From a bacterium (GTDB taxonomy: Bacteria > Desulfobacterota > Binatia > UBA12015): 9,160 nt of DNA. Below the pieces are notes generated by a model, which had not been told where the DNA came from, did no database searches, and saw only the letters and a list, made by a program, of their open reading frames with translations. Shown in pieces: positions 6,908 to 9,160 of the stretch (its first letter is position 1; each line of letters starts with the position of its first letter). The stretch covers positions 1-9,160 of the forward strand of contig JAPOLW010000125.1 in NCBI GenBank assembly GCA_029976905.1, written 5' to 3'. Made by a program: the position numbers and the translations under genes.

Positions 6908-7306
6908 CTACGAGGTGGGCGAGCCGCCCCGGGCCTTACGAACCAACGCGGCCGCGAAACCGCGGTCGAAATATTCCCGCCAGGCCGTGATCTTTCCCTC
7001 GCGCAACTCCGTGGCGTTGGCGACGGGGCACGAGATCGGGACACCGTCGTACTCGTAGTGGTCGACCCGCTCGACCATGACCAGACCCCCGACCTCGACC
7101 AGATTGCGAATCTCGATGCGCGTCTTTCGAATGGGTGCGAACTGCCGTCGGAAGAAGGCAAGGATCTCCTTCCGACCACGAATCGGCTCGCGCTGCATGA
7201 AGTGGAGGACGCCATCCTCGGCGTACCCCGCAGCCACGAATTCGTAATCCAGCCGGTCGAAGCCAGCCAGGTTCTCGCGCACCAGATCGCCGTTGGATTT
7301 CCGCAT
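6908..7306 (-). CDS. Limonene-1,2-epoxide hydrolase-like NTF2-fold protein, active site altered
   Basis: A 132-residue alpha+beta cone protein. It resembles limonene-1,2-epoxide hydrolase (LEH) across its length: AEDG (29-32), GRKEIL (44-49), VERVD (78-82) and GKITAWREYFD (104-114). By my by-eye alignment to the Rhodococcus enzyme, the catalytic Arg99 and Asp101 are kept as Arg80 and Asp82. Asp132 becomes Glu111, and the water-holding Tyr53 and Asn55 become Leu34 and Phe36. It is therefore best called LEH-like; epoxide hydrolysis is possible but doubtful, and another NTF2-fold reaction (isomerase, cyclase or dehydratase) or a binding role is as likely. GGAGG sits 5 bases before the ATG at 7306. 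The gene lies 26 bp after the preceding NTF2-like gene and is probably cotranscribed with it and the TetR gene. Confidence 0.82.
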   Translation of the reverse strand: MRKSNGDLVRENLAGFDRLDYEFVAAGYAEDGVLHFMQREPIRGRKEILAFFRRQFAPIRKTRIEIRNLVEVGGLVMVERVDHYEYDGVPISCPVANATELREGKITAWREYFDRGFAAALVRKARGGSPTS

Positions 7307-7311
7307 CTCCG

Positions 7312-7316
7312 CCTCC
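7312..7316 (-). promoter_or_regulatory. Ribosome binding site of the LEH-like gene
   Basis: GGAGG on the minus strand, 5 bases before the ATG at 7306, within the 26-bp gap after the upstream stop codon. It supports the chosen start. Confidence 0.65.
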
Positions 7317-7332
7317 GCGTCCCTACGGCGCC

Positions 7333-7797
7333 CTAGCCGAGCCGCTTGACGACTCGCCGATAGGCGTTCTGCACACCTTCGGGGAAAGCCGAGAGGAACA
7401 TCGTATTGAAGTCCCAGTAATCGCGGTGGTATTCGATCTTCCCCTCGTCGTTGAGTCGGACGTAGGTCATCCCGGTATTGTGGATACGCATCTCGGGACG
7501 TTTCTTGCTCGGAGCCATGCTCATCGAGAAAGTGAACATGATGTGGGGTCCATTCTGGGCGCTTTCCTCCATCGTGATGCGCAGATCGTGATTCTTGCGC
7601 AGGAGGCGCTCATTCATTTCCCGATACTCCTCGAGCCCCTCGATCCGTTGCAGGGGATCCTCGAAGACGAGATCGTCGGTAAAATAGCGACGCATCTCCT
7701 CGGTGGTCGGCACGCTCTCGTCCCAGGACGAGAAAAGGGCGTGCACGGCGTGGGCGTCCAGTTGGGGGCGATCTTCCTTTTTGTCGACGGTATCCAT
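7333..7797 (-). CDS. NTF2/SnoaL-like family protein
   Basis: A 154-residue protein with the NTF2-like (SnoaL) cone fold. Signs are the N-terminal helix before RRYFTDDLVFEDPLQRIEG (residues 36-54), the EEYREMNERLLRK helix (56-68), the long central strands, and the C-terminal GKIEYHRDYWDF (119-130), where the RDYWD motif is typical of SnoaL-like proteins. Members include polyketide cyclases, ketosteroid isomerases and many uncharacterised proteins; the substrate cannot be assigned. There is no signal peptide, so it is cytoplasmic. The ATG at 7797 overlaps the TetR stop codon in TGATG and follows AAGGAGGAG by 6 bases; these decide this start over an in-frame one further upstream. The overlap points to translational coupling with the regulator. 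It shares the fold, but little sequence, with the next gene downstream. Confidence 0.86.
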   Translation of the reverse strand: MDTVDKKEDRPQLDAHAVHALFSSWDESVPTTEEMRRYFTDDLVFEDPLQRIEGLEEYREMNERLLRKNHDLRITMEESAQNGPHIMFTFSMSMAPSKKRPEMRIHNTGMTYVRLNDEGKIEYHRDYWDFNTMFLSAFPEGVQNAYRRVVKRLG

Positions 7798-8423
7798 CAC
7801 GCGCTCCTCCTTCGAAGCGGGGCGGGGCATCGAGCCCGCTCCCGACACACAGCGGGAATCAAAAAAGCCTCCACATAACGGCGGCGGTCTCTCGCCGTCC
7901 GCGCACGTGGCGGCGGGACGAGGGCGAGAGCGAGGACGATTCGTCGGACCCACTCGATCAGCGTCGAACGGTCGAGATCCCCGCGCAGGTGTCCCTGCCG
8001 TTCCAATTCGTCGAGGGGCTCGCCCATCATCACCTCGACACGCTCGTTGAGAGCACTCCGCCCCACGGCGAACGCTCGCGCCTCGGCCCGCGTGCGCGGG
8101 CCTTCGGCAAGCCGGGCGATGCCGGCATTTTGCGGGACGTTCTCCGCGATCGCGACCACGACCTCGACGAGTCGATCGGCCGGATCCGTGAGACTCCGGA
8201 GCCGCCGCTCGACGCGACGCTCAAAGCGGTCGAACTCGCGGAGGAAGACCGCCTGCAGCAGGTCTTCCATCCGACGAAAGCGCCGGTAGAGCGTGGTGCG
8301 CGAAACCTCTGCTTCGGCCGCCACGTGCGACATGGACGTATGCGCGACACCGTACGTCTCGAAGCACCGCTCGGCTGCGTCGATCAGAGAGGCACCCAGT
8401 TCGTCCGATTCGGCTCTCCCCAC
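7797..8423 (-). CDS. TetR/AcrR family transcriptional regulator
   Basis: A 208-residue one-component regulator. The N-terminal helix-turn-helix is clear: LIDAAERCFETYGV (helix 1), TSMSHVAAEAEVSRTTLYRRF (helices 2-3, about residues 29-49), then the MEDLLQAVF linker helix. The C-terminal half is a helical ligand and dimer domain without recognisable ligand class. I chose the GTG at 8423, which starts eight residues before helix 1, usual for the family. A TTG at 8462 would add 13 atypical residues (TAGGHILYC and so on) and overlaps a TTGACC promoter-like element and a palindrome. The start remains uncertain because neither codon has a good ribosome binding site. The gene heads an apparent TetR-NTF2-LEH-like unit and is divergent from an SDR gene, so autoregulation and control of these neighbours is a reasonable inference. 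Confidence 0.9.
   Translation of the reverse strand: MGRAESDELGASLIDAAERCFETYGVAHTSMSHVAAEAEVSRTTLYRRFRRMEDLLQAVFLREFDRFERRVERRLRSLTDPADRLVEVVVAIAENVPQNAGIARLAEGPRTRAEARAFAVGRSALNERVEVMMGEPLDELERQGHLRGDLDRSTLIEWVRRIVLALALVPPPRARTARDRRRYVEAFLIPAVCRERARCPAPLRRRSA
7804..7812 (-). promoter_or_regulatory. Strong ribosome binding site inside the TetR coding end
   Basis: AAGGAGGAG on the minus strand lies 6 bases before the ATG at 7797 and within the last codons of the TetR gene. It decides the start of the NTF2-like protein and allows strong re-initiation at the TGATG overlap. Confidence 0.72.
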
Positions 8424-8434
8424 GACGTGGACGC

Positions 8435-8462
8435 AATAGAGGATGTGTCCACCGGCGGTCAA
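8435..8462 (-). promoter_or_regulatory. Possible promoter of the TetR gene
   Basis: On the minus strand TTGACC (8462-8457, 5 of 6 to TTGACA) is followed after 16 bases by TCTATT (8440-8435, 4 of 6 to TATAAT). Transcription would begin near 8428, only a few bases before the GTG at 8423, so the message would be nearly leaderless. The match is modest. Confidence 0.3.
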
Positions 8463-8467
8463 CCGCC
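8454..8467. promoter_or_regulatory. Candidate operator palindrome 1 (GGCGGT-CA-ACCGCC)
   Basis: A perfect 6-bp inverted repeat with a 2-base spacer. It covers the TTGACC -35-like element of the TetR gene, so a repressor bound here would block transcription. It is the typical size of a TetR operator, but binding is inferred from position only. Confidence 0.4.
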
Positions 8468-8472
8468 TTTCG

Positions 8473-8486
8473 GGAGGAACTCCTCC
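8473..8486. promoter_or_regulatory. Candidate operator palindrome 2 (GGAGGA-AC-TCCTCC)
   Basis: A second perfect 6-2-6 inverted repeat, centred 19 bp from palindrome 1, in the TetR/SDR intergenic region. The arm sequence differs from palindrome 1, so the two may not bind the same protein. Confidence 0.35.
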
Positions 8487-8487
8487 A

Positions 8488-8544
8488 GCGTCTCACCTCT
8501 GCGGTCGGATTGGTTCTTGCCTCGCGGGCCGACATTTGAGACGC
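8488..8544. repeat. Inverted 8-bp repeat GCGTCTCA ... TGAGACGC in the divergent intergenic region
   Basis: GCGTCTCA at 8488-8495 and TGAGACGC at 8537-8544 are perfect reverse complements 41 bases apart, in the 8463-8626 region that should hold the SDR promoter. They could be paired half-sites for a looping or dimeric regulator. A chance match of this size in 160 bp is not negligible. Confidence 0.3.
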
Positions 8545-8610
8545 AAGGGCACTTCCAGGAAATTGTCTACCGGGCGCGCGCGATCTCACGAGCAGCCGTG
8601 CTGCACCGGG

Positions 8611-8618
8611 AGAAGGGA
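8611..8618 (+). promoter_or_regulatory. Ribosome binding site of the SDR gene
   Basis: AGAAGGGA lies 8 bases before the ATG at 8627 and supports that start. Confidence 0.5.
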
Positions 8619-8626
8619 CGGAACCG

Positions 8627-8814
8627 ATGGATCTGGGAATCAGCGGAAAGCGCGCCATCGTCAACGGCGCCAGTGCCGGACTGGGACAGGGGTGCGCCCT
8701 GGGGTTGGCCCGCGAAGGCGTCCATCTCGTCGTTTCGGCGCGGGGCGAGGAGCGTCTGCACAGGACCGCCGAGGCCATCCGCGCCGAGACCGGCGTTCCC
8801 GTCACCCCCGTCCA
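8627..8814 (+). CDS. Short-chain dehydrogenase/reductase, N-terminal fragment (3' end lost at a junction)
   Basis: The first ~62 residues of a classical SDR. The Rossmann nucleotide-binding start is visible: GKRAIVNGASAGLGQG (residues 7-22, Gly-rich loop NGASAGLG at 13-20), the second strand VHLVVSAR ending in Arg (suggesting NADP preference), and helix RLHRTAEAIRAE leading into the third strand VPVTPVQ. The usual Thr of TGASxGxG is Asn here. After Gln62 the reading frame stays open to 9010, but that part has no SDR character: it is the back-strand of a dGTPase fragment. The catalytic Ser-Tyr-Lys region is therefore absent from the window. The gene is divergent from the TetR regulator and may belong to its regulon. 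Substrate unknown. Confidence 0.84.
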
Positions 8815-9160
8815 ATGGCCTTTTCTCCACTGTGGCCAAATGGCGGGTTGCCAATGTCGTGGGCTAGAGCGGCGGCGGCTACAACGGCACCAAAATCGTT
8901 GGCCTGAAAACCGTGGATCGACGATAAGTGTGGGTGCTTGTTTAAGATGGCTCGTCCCACGGTTCTCCCCAGAGAACGCCCCACAACAGAAACCTCCAAA
9001 CTGTGGGTGAGTCTGGTGTGCACAAAGGAATTTTTGGACAGCGGAATGACCTGAGTCTTGTCTTGTAAACTTCTAAAATGAGAAGAGAAAATAATGCGGT
9101 CGTAATCCACCTCAAACCCCAATCGAGTTTCGTCTTGTTCGCTGCGCAATCTCTTGTGCT
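8802..9160 (-). CDS. dgt: Deoxyguanosinetriphosphate triphosphohydrolase (dGTPase), internal fragment
   Basis: About 117 residues of an HD-domain dGTPase, which cleaves dGTP to deoxyguanosine and triphosphate. The frame runs off the window at 9160 (HKRLRSEQDETRLGFEVDYD), so the true start lies outside. Conserved parts are DYDRIIFSSHFRSLQDKTQV, the metal-site His in HTRLTHSLEVS, GRSLGR, and the HD motif in ALAHDIGNPPFGHSGEKAIG. Real homology ends at that last glycine (8811-8813); the following Arg, Gly and stop come from the joined SDR sequence, where relatives continue with an acidic/aromatic stretch. It corresponds to about residues 20-135 of a ~450-residue enzyme. Wording such as EVDYDRIIFSS and KTQVIPLSKNSFVHTRLTHSLEV is like Bacteroidota (flavobacterial) dGTPases, and the base composition agrees. 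It is probably foreign to the rest of the window. Confidence 0.9.
   Translation of the reverse strand, partial: HKRLRSEQDETRLGFEVDYDRIIFSSHFRSLQDKTQVIPLSKNSFVHTRLTHSLEVSVVGRSLGRTVGRAILNKHPHLSSIHGFQANDFGAVVAAAALAHDIGNPPFGHSGEKAIGRG
8808..8817. other. Abrupt junction between SDR and dGTPase sequence
   Basis: SDR homology on the plus strand stops at about 8814 and dGTPase homology on the minus strand begins at about 8811. Both genes are cut inside a conserved domain at the same point, and base composition changes there from GC-rich to about balanced. A few shared bases (TCCA) prevent an exact placement. Confidence 0.8.

Noticed and set aside
8424..8462. TTG start for the TetR gene at 8462
   Set aside because: It lies in a -35-like element and a palindrome and adds residues atypical for the family; kept as an alternative, not as the main call.
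8815..9010. C-terminal continuation of the SDR reading frame
   Set aside because: No SDR similarity; the bases are the complement of conserved dGTPase codons, so the continuation is an artefact of the junction.
1..9160. CRISPR arrays, tRNA or rRNA genes, transposases, integrases or attachment sites
   Set aside because: Searched by eye on both strands; no direct repeat arrays, tRNA-like cloverleaf with CCA/TTCGA arms, or mobile-element proteins were found.

Overview
The window is high-GC DNA (roughly two-thirds G+C by eye) up to about position 8810, followed by a visibly more AT-rich tail. The main part looks like a Gram-negative, didermic bacterium. It carries a TonB-dependent outer-membrane receptor, exported proteins with signal peptides, a delta-60 repeat protein and a periplasmic Cys-rich repeat protein. 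Gene content (TonB receptor, many NTF2/SnoaL-fold proteins, TetR and SDR genes, delta-60 repeats) would suit an uncultivated proteobacterial, Myxococcota or Binatota-type lineage, but the sequence alone does not fix the taxon. The tail encodes a piece of a dGTPase that reads like a Bacteroidota protein, so the window probably contains an assembly chimera.

Layout: (1) 1-1536 (+) is the C-terminal part of a TonB-dependent receptor whose start lies outside the window. (2) 1725-3920 (+) is an exported protein with seven delta-60 repeats followed by two copies of a ~130-residue two-cysteine module, behind its own sigma70-like promoter. (3) A 10-bp-arm hairpin at 3926-3965 separates it from a convergent exported Cys-rich repeat protein, 3975-4391 (-). 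(4) 4575-6772 (-) is a pair of a glycerophosphodiester phosphodiesterase and, upstream of it, a DPM1/ALG5-like family 2 glycosyltransferase. (5) 6908-8423 (-) is a compact set: TetR regulator, then an NTF2-like protein (TGATG stop/start overlap), then a limonene-epoxide-hydrolase-like NTF2 protein. (6) 8627 onward (+) is a divergent short-chain dehydrogenase cut off at about 8813. (7) 8811-9160 (-) is a dGTPase fragment truncated at both ends.

Working together: the TetR gene and the two NTF2-fold genes look like one transcription unit. The intergenic region shared with the divergent SDR holds two 6-2-6 palindromes and one longer-range inverted repeat, which is the arrangement of a TetR protein controlling itself and a neighbouring catabolic or detoxification set; the substrate cannot be read from the sequence. 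The glycosyltransferase and phosphodiesterase are probably cotranscribed and could act on membrane lipid or polyprenyl-linked sugars, but this is inference. I saw no tRNA, rRNA, CRISPR array, insertion sequence or replication origin. No gene-free stretch exceeds 300 bp.
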